From Notospermus geniculatus (Eukaryota; Nemertea; Pilidiophora; Heteronemertea; Lineidae), in the NCBI GenBank assembly GCA_002633025.1, contig NMRB01000050.1, forward strand, positions 338,698 to 402,697: a stretch of DNA of 64,000 bases, written 5' to 3'. Each line of letters starts with the position of its first letter. The stretch's first letter is position 1. The notes beneath the pieces are model-generated. The model worked only from the letters and a program-made list of their open reading frames with translations, ran no database searches and was not told the DNA's origin. A program made the position numbers and the translations under genes. Positions 11,581-23,516 of the stretch are shown piece by piece.

Positions 11581-13990
11581 TGGCCACCTGTCCCCCTTAC
11601 CATCCGGCAAAACGAATTCAAAACCATTTGTCTTTTATCTTTAAACGAGATTATTTCTGATACAAAACTGTCATCCTAATCATGATTAAGTTTCTAAACC
11701 TAAAATATGACATAAAGGTCTTAACCGTGATTGAAGTCAGGACCACCCTGGTACCAATGCCTCTTTCACTCCACCTGTCGCATGGTTATTATCATTATTT
11801 AACTCAGGAACAGCTTCGGTCCCTTTTCTTATGAAAGACCCCTGAAAACCCTTCTTTTCATGTCACCAGATCAGAATCTATAAGTCATCATCATGTTGAA
11901 CAAATTTATCATAATGGACCCTCAGCATGGATCAGAATTCTTTATGGACTCGTTTTATTGCGCCCTTTCTTTGGCCCCTTGAAACGCCTACATCTTACAT
12001 TCTGCATCCTTTCCATTATCCAAAGAAGATTCGTTGGACCCTTTTCATCGTTTCAGGAAATTTTGTCCCTTTTTGTCATTCTGCATGTTGTCTTTCAGCA
12101 TCTTGTGTCATGTCATATTCATATTCGTTCAACCCTGAAGACCCTTTTCACATCCCTATCTTTTCATCACTTCCTTCTCCACTCATAACTTTGACCCTTA
12201 ATCATTGTCCTTTAGTCCCTTTTATACCATCGCGCGTAAGTCATCCGACCCTCTCCCAGGATCTGATATTTGATTCTTTGGACCCTTTTCACATCTGAGA
12301 AAGACCCTTTTTACTTTGAGACCCTTTTTATTATAGCCTGCATCCCTTCGGCTCTGGACAGATGTTAAGTCCGTTGAGACTGGACTCATTTTGAAAGATA
12401 TTGTAACAGGACATAAGCCAACACAATGATTTCCTGACTTCTCCCAAGGTGAATGGTTCTAAAACCCCTACTGCTTCCTCTTCCCTTTTCTCCGGTCACA
12501 GGTCGTGTGAAGTTCAGAGCGCGGGCAGGTGACAGAAGCATAAAATGAACAAATCTTACTTAACCTATAATAAGAGATGGCGATCTTTCTTACAATTCGT
12601 TTCATGTCGTGTTCAACAAAACAAATCGAGGACACTCATACGAGACGATGCCATTCATTAACTACCACAATAAAATTATTACAGAGGGTAATAATGAGGT
12701 AGCCCTGACACCTTAAATGACGGATTGGTCAATCTTCTGTCACAGCGCCAGCCGTAACTGAATCGTCAACGAACGTCACCCTTCCGAACCATTCAAACAA
12801 ACCAAAATTCCTACCTTCCCCCGGCTTTTCACACCATCGAAAGCATAACCACCTCTCAGCTCCTTCCTGTTGATTCTTTCAGTAAAACACTATTAGCACT
12901 TCTAACTGAAAGAATACCTCCTTGCCCCCTTTCCTTTCAGCATCTGGGAAATTTAACCTTGGTTACTATGGAAGTGGGAGTCATATTTCAAGTTGGAAGC
13001 ATTCTTTAAATGGCGTCTTTCAAGATTGTTTTCTAACTTATCATTACCTTTTGTCAAATTCTGAACTAAGAAGCTAAATTCATATTCGTTTCAACATTGA
13101 AGGACGAATTTGACCAAGTAATGATGAAAGAAGTCAATTCTTATCCGAAGCTGTGACAGTCATAGGCCACAATGACATCATAGTTAGGGCCAAACACTTG
13201 AGCACTTTCAATATCATGCCAAAAGAGCAAAGAATTTACATGACATGCGCAAGAGGGTGCTTTTCATTTTTTCCTTTTACTGGACCAATAAAACCAATCA
13301 AATAACGAAATGAAAGGAGCGGATGTGAAAGTGTTTTCACAAAGAAATTCATGGTTTCATCTTACGGTGAATTTATGGTCAATTTAGGTCAATTGCTTCG
13401 TTACCAACCAACTTCATATTTTTTCTTGATGCAAAAATTTCACCTCAATCTGTAGGCCGATGGTCGACAAATTAGAAAACATAATAGCAAGAATATATAA
13501 GTACCAGAATGTATAACTAGTAATAAAGCAAAAGGGTGGGCATTAAGTTACTTGTTCTGATAATAGAGGGCGTACGGTAATTATAGGCCTTCTAATTAAA
13601 TAACCAATGTTTAGATTTAACGGTTGTTGACTGATTTGTATTATTTAGAATATCATCAATATTCTTATGTTAAGTTACAGACAAATTACTAGCATTCAAT
13701 TTTTTTCAGATTTTGGTGAAACCATGGATTTGTTGTGTAGGTCAGAGTGCCCAACTCTAAGATCAATTACAATATCCATTTGTCTAAAATATGGTCCATT
13801 CAAAAATGCTTTGTAGCTCGGTTATTTCTGAGTGCATATAACTATGGGACGTGTCATTTTGTTCGTAATGATCTTCTCTACCAATACCCTTCACAAATTA
13901 AGATCCATTCGGTTACAGGGTCACCAGAGGCAATTTTATACTAAACTCACTTTTTGGCATATTTTCGGAGTTGCACATTCTTGGTACTTA
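11580..13990. other. Mostly non-coding; degenerate GACCCTTTT repeat inside
   Basis: Between about 11930 and 12340 the phrase gacccttttcacatc and relatives recur at irregular spacing, producing an apparent 123-codon frame that I do not regard as a gene. A small inverted pair (gattctttcagt / actgaaagaat) lies near 12870-12916. No exon is recognised. Confidence 0.45.
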
Positions 13991-13993
13991 TCT

Positions 13994-14493
13994 TCTATAC
14001 AATAAGAGGGAAGACGGTGCAGATTTGTTACACTCCTTCTGGAGATTGGGCATCATCCAAGTCATGAATGGTGATGTGATGTGTAGGCCAGGTATCAGTC
14101 TGTGTTTATAGCAAATAAAAACCGGGAAAAAATTGGTTCCAAGATGGTTTTGACAGGAAAATCCTTTGGTGACCTGGAATTCTATTTTTACACTGTAGAG
14201 GGATTCCCCCAATTGTCTCGACTTGCTCACTGTGTGACCCCGTTCCTGTTACAAAGGCAGTGGAATGGCCTAGATCCAGACTCCTCTTATCAGAGAAACA
14301 GTGCAGTGGGCAACCTACGATGAACTCCTTCAGACTGGCAGAAGTATACAAATGCAGCTGGCATGCAAAGTGGCAATGAGATTACTGCATAACCTTATTT
14401 GCTGTATTCATCCCACAAAATTCTGCAAAAAACATGTGCTCCAATAAAAACACCCTCCCGACAACACAACCGTAGGACGGGTAACATGCTAGT
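13994..14493 (+). repeat. Inverted-duplicated segment, copy 1
   Basis: About 500 bp here recur in reverse orientation at 32712-33214. By eye only about 10-15 substitutions or small indels separate them (roughly 97-98% identity). The open frame near 14102-14323 is therefore present in both copies. The sharp ends (tctatacaataag on one side, taacatgctagt on the other) suggest a transposed or template-copied segment. I see neither terminal inverted repeats nor a poly(A) tail. Confidence 0.85.
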
Positions 14494-16409
14494 TCTTGAT
14501 AATAGTGATACAAGTAGATGTTTCAGGCGGTACAGCTTCAATGCACTTTCCCGGGACACTTTCTCATGTGGTCACCCATCCGGAGCGAGGGGGACAAACC
14601 CTTGCGTGACCAGAGAACTCCTCAACCTGCTTCCCAGGGTATCATCACCTCAAACACAGTGTAAGGGACAATTTATTGAGATCCTATCATATAAAAGGGA
14701 CAAAGTGCCTCTGAAAGTAAGGTGGAAGGAGAGCATCTAATGGACCACAGGGTTCACCTTATGCGTCCCTTTTGAAAAGCAGAACTGACAGGTCACTGAC
14801 GGGCCAAAATGCAGAACAAGGCAGATGACGAACGTTTCGACAAAAAAAGTTCCTCAGAAATTTTGGCCAATTTCTTGGCGTGTTTTTTCAAAACTATTGA
14901 TGGAATGATGGTATTTCACTCGCGATGCAGGCTGGAAACTTATAAGCTGCTCTTTTCCAGGCTGAAATGTGGAATCCGAATTTAGGCCGTGGTACGGAAG
15001 TAATAGTTGCCATTGGCACCCTGTAGCCCAACCCTCGACGCCTCGCCCCGGGGAGAAATCTTACTCCCCTGTTGATGACCGCAGATGTGTCCCTCCCTTC
15101 TGCCCCAGGGAGTCAGTCCCCCGGGGAAATGACTGCTTCCTGTGGGCGAAATCCCAGTTTCGTCGTAACACTGAAAGTCATTCGTTGTTGATGATCACCC
15201 GTAGAAAAGGTCTGCTCTATCGGTCAAACGTCATACGCTAAAAGACGCTCTTGCAGCGGGCGATATTTGTGGTACGGTACCACAATATATTTCAGGAAAT
15301 ATTTGGTAACCAAATTTCGTGAAATACATTACGTCATGGAAATGAAGTCTAATTTCGTATTTCGTACTTCGTTTTTTGTCAGATTTGCGAAACCTCCCTA
15401 ATATTCCGAGATCTCGAATTCTTAGCAATATGATAAGCCAACAACTTCCTCCAATATTCCCGAAATCAATGACATCTTCCAGTGGTTCCACGAAAAGGCA
15501 AATTTGACGCCAAATGCCAATCAAAGATGATACGCCAGTCATTGGACCAATTAGATTATATTTTTGGTGCCAAATCTCATCTGTTCGTGGCAAACGCCAG
15601 ATTGCAATTACAGATAAGAGACAAACCTGCATTTAGTGCATTAAAATAACTGCATCAGATGTCATCTTCTTAGTCATTATTTAATAATCGGGCAGAGACA
15701 CTGCGATTTGCGACAAAGCTGGGGTCAAAATCTTCACGGAACTCATTGCGTTCCGAAGTCGTCGCCAGAACGATGTCCATCGGAAAAACCAGACATGACT
15801 TCACATTTTGTTGTATATGGGCAATGACTTGGTTTTTTTCTTCACGTTTATACATGTATCAGTTCCTTGCGATCGTATTCAATCGCAGGTATCAGGTTGG
15901 AAAGCAAGTCGCAACGCAGAAAATCAGCAGTGGATTCCTAACTTTAGGGAGGTTCAGATAACGTTCCGAGTCTCGACTCCGACTCCAGAGGATTCCTTTT
16001 TTGGGAACTACGTCATCAATTGCAACGGGGTTTTCCAAAGCAATGGTGTTTACTCATTCAGGAGAACGAATAGAACAGGCCTGAAGTGGTAAATATTATT
16101 TATCTTCGACTTGAAAAATCCACATTTTTGCACCTCGGAGTCGGACATTTTCTCGCCGAGACAGATGAATACCCATCTATCATATCATTCCTGGAAGCGA
16201 GATGAAGTCATTCTCAATGAAGAACGAACTGCGCGGGCTGGATCGAATATTGATGGTTCCCAATTAGACATGATGTTTGATTTCATCGATTGGGCTGATA
16301 GAGTTGCAGAAATGGAATATGGTGGCATGGCATCAAGCAATGTTTGTCTTATGATCACGCATTGCAGTGGAAAATAACCCAAACGTTGGGTGATGAACTG
16401 AGTATACTA
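14494..16409. other. No gene recognised; CRE-like and palindromic fragments
   Basis: There is a palindrome tgtggtacggtaccaca at about 15269. Open frames on both strands (for example 15231-15632 minus and 16111-16377 plus) have no splice support and no family resemblance. A MITE end fragment is present near 15385. Confidence 0.4.
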
Positions 16410-16487
16410 GTCTCGCTCACCCAGCCGCTGTTGCGAATCTGGGAAATCGAGCAACACTGCGGAACAAAAAGGCTGGCTGCGCGAGAC
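16410..16487. mobile_element. Small MITE, 78 bp, TA target duplication
   Basis: The ends are GTCTCGCTCACCCAGCC and GGCTGGCTGCGCGAGAC, an inverted pair with a few mismatches, flanked by TA on both sides (16408-16409 and 16488-16489). There is no coding capacity. Confidence 0.7.
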
Positions 16488-16521
16488 TAGGAGTAGGCCT
16501 ATTCGCGCCAGAGAAGTTTCC

Positions 16522-16890
16522 GCCGCAGGGCAAGTCCACGGTCAAATTCGTGATATTTTTTTACTTGTTCACATGTCAGGCTCGTGTCCTTCTGTGCTCC
16601 TCTTATGAATTAAGTTCGTTGTGATTCATTATTTAGTGCACTATTTGGTAATTAGTTGCGTCACGGACGTGACGCGTGTGATGTCACGTCCATGACGCAA
16701 CTAATTAGCGAACAATGCACTAATTACGAATCACAACGAACTTAATCCATACCAGGGGCATAGAAGGACAAGGGCCTGACATGATGCAGGGTATTACATC
16801 TATGATCTTTCTGTGGTTGCAAAATTTGCAGAAACAGCACTGAAGAAGTGAAAGAATGTCACGTCCGAGACCGTGGACTTGCCCCGCATG
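16522..16890. mobile_element. Long foldback element
   Basis: An inner palindrome of about 212 bp (16572-16783) has arms of about 100 bp each around a loop near 16676. The stem includes ttaagttcgttgtgattc and gttgcgtca-ggacgtgac. Further out, gcaagtccacggtc near 16530 is matched by gaccgtggacttgc near 16870, so the whole element spans about 370 bp with the left arm partly deleted. Confidence 0.8.
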
Positions 16891-17290
16891 CGCAGTGTCG
16901 TCAAGAACTGTTCCGATGCAACAGGTGGCAAATATAGAGGAAATAGAGTCGAGTCCTTCAAGTCATCCATCCAAGGCCCGAGGCCACGGGCTATGGTATT
17001 ACCAAAAGGGAAGAGAAGGCAGGATGTTTGGACTGACGCAACAAGAAAATTCAAATATCTGTTGCCATATTGCGCTCAATGTTGTTGTCTGACCGAGGGG
17101 GATGTTCCGTACCCCCCGGGGATCGGAAGCAGACTGGGATTAAAGGAGACAGAACATTATGAGGAAATAGTTTAACAATAAAATTTGTCGATTATAATCT
17201 GGATTATGACGTGATGTCTATTCATTGAGAGTTTATTAGCTTTTCAGATTTCGCTTCCGTGAGTCCAGTTCCGGTGTTGTGATTTTAGAA

Positions 17291-17375
17291 AGGGACAGGT
17301 TCGGTGCGGGCAGTTTGAGGTCCTCGGGGTCCGACCGACCTCCCTATCCTGCTGAGCTAATCAGGGATTCTTAAT
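17291..17375 (-). repeat. Possible tRNA-like A-box segment (minus strand)
   Basis: On the minus strand the words gattagctcagcaggatagg match the D-arm/A-box region of many tRNAs. No B box follows at the expected distance on that strand. This may be a truncated tRNA-derived SINE head; it is weak evidence. Confidence 0.25.
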
Positions 17376-17426
17376 GCTCGCTCCCTCCGTCACCGCATAC
17401 TGTGAGGGAGCGGTAAGAATTTTTCA

Positions 17427-17474
17427 AATTTTCGACCCCCAAACGGGGTCTTCCTCAGGCAGGCACTTTCTAGA
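17427..17474 (-). repeat. Dispersed hairpin repeat 'GAGGAAGACCCC', copy 2
   Basis: On the minus strand it reads gcctgaggaagaccccgttt followed by gggggtcgaaaatttg. It is the shortest of the three copies (others at 11082-11205 and 47415-47537) and directly precedes the SINE at 17500. Confidence 0.6.
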
Positions 17475-17499
17475 ATATCCAAGACGTGAATGCTGAATG

Positions 17500-17733
17500 G
17501 TGAGCGCGGTGGCATAATGGTCAGGGCTGTGGACTCGGGAAGGTCGCAGGTTCGATCCCCAGCCGTGCCACTCTGTAACTCTCAACTGGCCTGAAATGTC
17601 CATCGTGTGCGCTATATTGTGACTGCCCTTTGGTTTCAACAGAAAGGTTTCTGAATCATAGGCCTCTGGTAATAATGTGTGAAGCGCTTAGAGAGCGTAA
17701 TACGCTATAAAGCGCTATATAAGAACTCACCAT
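17500..17733 (+). mobile_element. tRNA-derived SINE with Deu-like 3' tail
   Basis: The head is tRNA-like: A box GTGGCATAATGG at 17509 and B box GGTTCGATCCC at 17549, 29 bp apart as in polymerase III promoters. The body runs to a tail containing aagcgcttagagagcg and agcgctatataagaac (17711-17726). Those two AGCGCTT/AGCGCTATATAA words are the hallmark of the Deu-domain SINE superfamily known from sea urchin, amphioxus and vertebrates. I found no clear target duplication. Transposition would depend on a partner LINE, not present here. Confidence 0.75.
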
Positions 17734-17902
17734 TAGAAGTTATAATAAAGAAACCGTGAAAAAACAAAAAGGTGCGAAAAATTCAGGGTGAATAAAGGAG
17801 TTTAATAGAAACAAGGCCCCCTTGTTTGGAGCTGGAGTTGATTACAAAGAGAAGACATGTATATATGTACATGTAGAGAAGATCTGTTATTAGTAGACAG
17901 GT

Positions 17903-17977
17903 GATTACGCTGAAAGAAAAGAGTTTTATAAATTACCCAAGCCATAATTTATAAAACTCTTTTCTTTCAGCCTAATC
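17903..17977. repeat. Near-perfect hairpin, 33-bp stem, 9-nt loop
   Basis: The arms 17903-17935 and 17945-17977 are reverse complements with a single mismatch. The stem includes gctgaaagaaaagagtttta. The geometry resembles a microRNA precursor or a minimal MITE. No expression evidence can be seen. Confidence 0.85.
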
Positions 17978-18450
17978 CCACACCTTTTTGTTTTTTCAGG
18001 GTCGCGTCGGGAAGGCGTTCAATCAGGGAGGCGGTAACGCGGACCGAAACACCAACCAAAGAATCAGGTTGGCGGAACGCCTGCACGACGCGTCGCGTAC
18101 GCGCCAGTCTGTCACTGCCTTTATTCGCTAATTATCAGCGTATAATTACTCAGATAATTAGTTGATAACCAATCAATGTAGCCAACACCGTGACGGTACA
18201 TTTGATATCCGACCCCGTAAATTGCAGAACCCACACCCGCTTGACTTATTGACCCGTGATCGAGCGGTGAAATCAACAATGCGCATATACTGGAGTTCCA
18301 CCCTTTGATGGTGGGCTGCGAGCATGGATAAAAAGGGTCCATAGATTGGTCTGTCACTCTTGCCGAAGAGCTCCTATCACTCACTCGAGGTAAGGAATAT
18401 AGATTATTGTTGTAGATCACATCGGTTTTCAAATGCGTTTGTCTGACTTA

Positions 18451-18600
18451 TGCCCGCTGTACACGATCAAATTTTTCATCCAATTTTCTGAATATGCTCA
18501 ATAAAGGCCTACACGCGGGTTTCTACATTGAAGCCCCAATAGGCCCGGAATCTGAATTTCCAAAAAATTGGATGAAAAATTTGATCGTGTACAGCGAGCA
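18451..18600. mobile_element. PIF/Harbinger-type MITE, 150 bp, TTA duplication
   Basis: The terminal inverted repeats TGCCCGCTGTACACGATCAA and its reverse complement (right end ...gtacagcgagca) extend over about 40 bp, including ttttcatccaatttt. TTA flanks both ends (18448-18450 and 18601-18603), as expected for a PIF/Harbinger-like TWA target. Confidence 0.85.
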
Positions 18601-19328
18601 TTAGGGACCCACATACCAAATTACCAACAGTATGACCTAAAGTATACCTACGACTACAACAGGAAAATTGGTAGGCCTAGTCTGGGAAATACACGATGGC
18701 GCTGATTGATGCTTTTTGGAGAGAATTCCAAATCTTGACACTAGAGGGCGTTCTCACGAAATGTGAAGCACTCGGAGATCCGCGGAACAGTTCGTCGCTG
18801 TCGTGCAGTTTGGAGAAGTTCGTATAATGTGCTGTCAGTCTTGGGTCGGCCAAAAGCTCTGTAAGACTTGCCAACTCACTGAAAAATTTCACACGAAAAT
18901 CAAAATATGGTATAAAACTGCCTGTGACGTTCAACGAGATTTATTGCGATTTTGTGGAAGTGTGAAGACACTGAGTGAGACAAGGTGCTACTGATCGTTC
19001 GTTCACATTCATTCATCCGCATCATGTCACGAGACTGTGAAAAATGGATTGAACACACACGGCACGCATTGTCTTCTGTGTATTGTTGCCGATTTTAGTA
19101 TCACATTTAGTTCATTAAATATCAATTTCATAAAACATAATGCTGGCTTTGTGGTATAATTCGTGGGATAATGCTGCCGGGCATTGTTGGTTGGCCTGCT
19201 GCACTCGGGTGACCCCAGAAAACTTGTCTCCTGGCTATTTCTTGAAGGGGTGATTCCTGCAGGCCTCAGGGATATTTTGTCGAAGGACTGCCAATCCATC
19301 CACACGTCTACGGATTTTCTGTGTTAGT

Positions 19329-19606
19329 AGGGACGTTTCGAACTCAAACATAAACGTTAACGACAACGTAAAGCTGCATTTAGCTGACACGCGGAATGCG
19401 GATTGCGGAACGCAGAAGCGGAAAATGCAATGCATATTCGCATACAACATCTTTCCGCCAGGGTTTCCGCGTGCCTATACCGCATTACGCGTGTCAGCTA
19501 AACGCAGCCTTATTTTTGTACCGAAAATGCAATATAAAATCTGGTTAATGTGTAGTAGTTGTCGTTAACGTTTACGTTTATCGTTTGATTTCGAAACTTC
19601 CCCACT
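19329..19606. mobile_element. Outer foldback enclosing a second MITE
   Basis: gacgtttcgaactcaaacat with aacgttaacgacaac on the left is matched in reverse by gttgtcgttaacgttt and gatttcgaaacttcc on the right. The element at 19372-19510 sits between these arms, so this is either a nested insertion or one element with two arm layers. Confidence 0.7.
19372..19510. mobile_element. Inner MITE, about 139 bp
   Basis: The ends (agctgcatttagctgacacg / cgtgtcagctaaacgcagcct) are inverted and continue to gcggaatgcgg / ccgcattacgcg. Flanking TAA and TTA/TAT suggest a 3-bp target. It is located inside the foldback at 19329-19606. Confidence 0.7.
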
Positions 19607-19719
19607 TCAATGTGAAACTGCATTTTTTGCCAAAATCTGCATGGAAAACACTTTTCTGGGTAACGTCGGGGGGGGGGGGTATTAGCACCTGTCCCTCCCC
19701 GTTAGCTACGCCCTGCGCC

Positions 19720-19800
19720 AGAGATTAGAATGTTACAATATGAACTTTTGTCGCCAGGACAGTTTTCCTGCGGACGCTCTTTCCGTTCACACCTCGGGAC
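19720..19800. repeat. Dispersed repeat shared with 11505-11580
   Basis: This plus-strand copy of the cagagattagaatgt...gacagttttcctg...ctctttcc block directly precedes the promoter-like segment ending at 20028. It may have been recruited as upstream sequence. Confidence 0.55.
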
Positions 19801-20028
19801 TCCCCTCCATCTCCGCCTAGCGGTGACGTCATTGCCGCGTTATTCGATTCTGACACTAGTCACGTGGCCGACGATCGACAGAGGAGATGAAAAGATCAAC
19901 AACGCATTCGGACTGAGGAAAGTACTGATTTCAAACTGAAATTATTAGTGGATTTAACTCGATTTCTCTTTCAAATCTGATGTGAAAGACGCAAAGGGAC
20001 TTGGAGTGATTGACTGTGGTATTTTCAG
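19801..20028 (+). promoter_or_regulatory. Candidate promoter and non-coding first exon
   Basis: This segment is locally richer in CpG. It contains a CRE-like TGACGTCA at about 19824 and an E-box CACGTG near 19862, and ends ATTTTCAG|GTAAGT with the exon/intron break after 20028. This combination is typical of a transcription start with a non-coding first exon, followed by a long intron. No TATA box or start site can be fixed, and the frames inside are not convincing as protein. Downstream plus-strand exons were not identified, so the gene served is unknown. Confidence 0.35.
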
Positions 20029-20627
20029 GTAAGTTTATTTTATTCATCGAAAGTTACCGATGTTTGAATATTATGGACCGCTTTCGTGATCATGCGTGCA
20101 GCTGGTAGAGTACAATGCGTTGTGTGTGTGAGCTGGTGGCGTTGGTGTCGTCGTTCTGTGTCAGCTTTCAATACGGTTTTATGCATAGATTGTTGTACAG
20201 ATTCATAGGGATTATTGTGCTCAACTTGAGTTGCGGTCAACCCCAAGAACCGCATGCACTGCATCACACTGTTTCATGGTTTGTTTACATTTTTACCATG
20301 ACCAAAATTTATTTTTAGCATGTGATTTTGGCATGCATTGAATTTGATGTCGTCATTGTATTGTATTTTGTAGGTTTAGTTACCGTTTAGGTACTACTGT
20401 TTTTTGGCAATGCTAGGTAGGCAGGGCAGGAGGAGTGTGCTGGCTGGGGAAGGAGGAGCGGAGGGGCAGATTGTCCTCTCTTTTTGCTAGGCCTAGCCTA
20501 GGTAGGCTAGGGGTAGTTTTTTTTCATGTAGGCCGGTCAGAAGTGGCACACAATGGAAATCCTATTGTACAATCGTAACAATGCGGCTATTCCTTCAATC
20601 GATGACCACGGATTGTAAAGTTGTTCT

Positions 20628-21108
20628 GACCCAGAGTGCTCAAATTTGTTACTTACCTCCCTCTAGATGACCAATGTACGTCAAATTTCAGCCTGATTTG
20701 ACTTCAAACATGGCCACCAGGTGGCGTAACCCAAAAATCATCAAAGTGCTGTAACTCATGAACGCCTTAACCCAAAGTGCTCTAATTTGCTATGTGGCCC
20801 CCTGCAGATGAACTTTATGTGCATTTGAAGTTTCGGCCCGATCGGACATCCAATATGGCCTCCAGGTGGCGTAACCCAAAAATCATCAAAGTGTTGTAAC
20901 TCAGGAACGACTTGACCCAAAGCACTCCAATAGTGCTATGTGGCGCCCTACATGTACAGATGACCTTTATATGCATGTGAAGTTTCGGCCCGATCGGACA
21001 TCAAATATGGCCACCAGGTGGCATAACCCAAACATCATCAAACTCCTTGGGAATTATTTGACCCAGATTGCTCATGATACATGTAGCCTACCTCCCTCTG
21101 TCATCAGA
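20628..21108. repeat. Tandem repeat, about 145-bp unit, 3.3 copies
   Basis: The unit runs gacccaaagtgctc...tttcggcccgatcggacatc...atggccaccaggtggcgtaa-cccaaa-atcatcaaa. Unit starts are near 20628, 20769, 20912 and 21060 (last one partial). Copies diverge by about 15-25%. Each full unit carries a CCACCAGGTGGC-type core at 20714, 20859 and 21011. Confidence 0.9.
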
Positions 21109-23512
21109 CTAGGTACCGTATTTATGTCTAACCCGGTGAGCACATGGTCCATGGACTATTTCATTTCCTATTTGTAGGGCCTAGTTCATTTTGTGCTGCT
21201 TTATCACTTCTTATTCAATCCCAGACCCAGATGGTGTTAGGCCAGTTAAGAGAGGGTCAGTTGGTTCTTTTCTGGGGGATTACAGGATGAAGGAATGCAA
21301 TCCTCCTGTGTGAATTCCATGCTACCTTTACATGTAGTTGGCAACATAGCCTGATGTGAATGGTCCTACTGCCGTACTGGTCAGTCCGTGTCCTGGAACC
21401 ACAACTCGCTTCCATTTCAATGCATCCATAAATAACCTGTGAATCCCTGTCACAGCAAGAGACAAGGAGGAAGTGGTGAAACTGGTTCCATTGTGATAGT
21501 GTCTGCTGCAACCCAAGGTGATCATAATTGTGTACTTGGGTTGTTCTACACAGTTTCTCCTTTCTGTGCTAACTTAGTAACAAAACAAGCGTTTGCCAAG
21601 TGCCTACTTGTGGTCCCTGAAGTAGCCAGCACTTACCATCTTTTTTGGGGCGGGGGTCTTGTTGGTATAAAAGAAAGAAGCTTGGCATGTCACTGTTGTC
21701 AGGTCCCTAGGGGTGCTTTCCTTACCCTGTGCTGTGTTGCTTATCAGCGGTAAGTCCTGCATGCATGATGCTGTGGAAGGTAGATGATGACTGCAAGTGC
21801 AAAGTGATTTCCAATGATACAGTATGTAGGCCTTGTAGGTCTAAAGTGCATTGTTTTACTCCCGTTTTCTGAGGGCTGCTGCAAATTGTTAGCATCTGCA
21901 ACCAATATAAATTACAAAGAGGAAACTGCCCGACTCTGAAAATTAATTGGCATAGAAATATTTTATCTGAATCTTTGGAAATGTTTCAACTTCAAGGGGT
22001 GGCAAAACGGTCATCAAATTCAGTTACTGTAGGGACATAGTGTCACATTATAATCAATAGTGTCTGTGTCATGGCTATTGTCATGGTTTTACTACCTGAC
22101 CTTGTCAGACTGTGTAAATATGAAATACTCGCAATGTTTGCTTTGATTAATATTGCCAAGCCTTGTCTTCCTCTTTGATAAATTTTGCGCCAATTTTAAC
22201 TGCCAGTGATCCAGTCCAGTCCGATGATATTTGCCTTTCATCTTGTACATACCAGTAAGTTCACAGTTATTTATAGTAGAAACAAAATTCGGATGGGTGG
22301 ATTGATGCTTGGTAAAAAAAGTAATATTTTGGCAAACAGAAATTCCAACCCCTTTCTAAATTCTATCTTGGACTTAATAAATCTGTACAAAAACCATGGT
22401 TAATACACTTTGGGCATGTCCGGTAAACCAGTCCACTCGCAGTTACTGAGGACATTGACAGGCAAGAAATCAGAACTCCTTGTTAGACATCATTAATTGC
22501 CCCAGTGAGGGCAATTAATTACACTTAATTAGTCATTCTGCACAATGAAAGCAACTTGTGATAGCGTTTTTGTGATGCTGGCTAGCTGTGGCTATATTCC
22601 AGCCTGTGTTGATGAAGGTGTGATCGTCATTTTGTGGTCTGAGTTGCTCAGGGGCTGACAACTTGTGCTCATTCGTAAACTGTTTTAACAAAAATCTGTT
22701 CTAACTTAAAACCTTCCATTATACAGGACCCGTTTACCGGGTCCCACGGAAATTTCGTGGGGGTTTGGATGACCCGGTGATCGGGTCCCACGTATGAAAG
22801 GGTTCCATTCTAGAAGCATAGCCTGGGACAGTTTGCAAAATATCTGGTGAATTTCATTGGGGTGGGTTGAGGGAGACTGCACTTAAAATTGCACAGTCTC
22901 TCTATCTGGTACAGCAATTCTTTCTCAAATTGAAAGTCAAAAAACAAAACAGTACAAAAAATAGAATTGGTAAACTTGCGAAATGAAAAAAACAACTGCA
23001 GCTTCTTATCCTAACTAGTATGTTATCCTCACCGGTACACAACTTTTCCAAGAAATACTCTTGGCAAAGTTTCAGTATGTCTACTTTTAGAGAGATGGTG
23101 TTCTTGCATCGATTCAGAGCTATTGATAAATGCCACAATCCAATCTTTGCTCCACTCGTTATTATCAATCACCAAGGTATTTCCAGCTTGCAGGGTGGGA
23201 GCAAATAAAATACTTGAGAAAGTTTGTTTCAACCTTAGTTGAAAGTGACACTATGTTGGAAAGCAGAATGAAATGTACATGTTTGTGAGAATATCATTTT
23301 GATCGGTGTGTGGAATTGCTTTTCTGAACTGATAGAATCGTCACCGACACACTGAATATGCGCATTGTACCAGTACGTGATACTCTCCAATGCAGCAACC
23401 ATGAAATCAACATGGTCCATCTTGTACATTACATTTCACTAAAATATATTTTGTATAGTTTATAATTATATACAAAAAGGGGCATGAATATGCAGTTAAA
23501 ATTTTGCTAAAC
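21109..23512. other. No gene recognised
   Basis: A GTAAGT donor-like site after ttatcagcg at 21751 lacks a convincing exon. A small inverted motif gacccggt/accgggtc lies near 22727-22785. Remaining open frames are short. Confidence 0.4.
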
Positions 23513-23516
23513 TTAA

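Noticed and set aside
11927-12298. 123-codon plus-strand frame
   Set aside because: It reflects degenerate GACCCTTTTCACATC repeats and their low stop frequency.
16572-16783. Rho-independent style terminator or replication origin
   Set aside because: The palindrome is part of a larger foldback transposon with outer arms, which explains it better.
18677-18934. Minus-strand 85-codon frame (ending KIWNSLQKASISAIVYFPD) and a plus-strand ATGGCGCTGATT start in the same place
   Set aside because: The WNSL word faintly recalls reverse-transcriptase C-termini, but nothing else does; the two strands compete and neither has splice sites. A CACTAGAGGGCG CTCF-like word is present but isolated.
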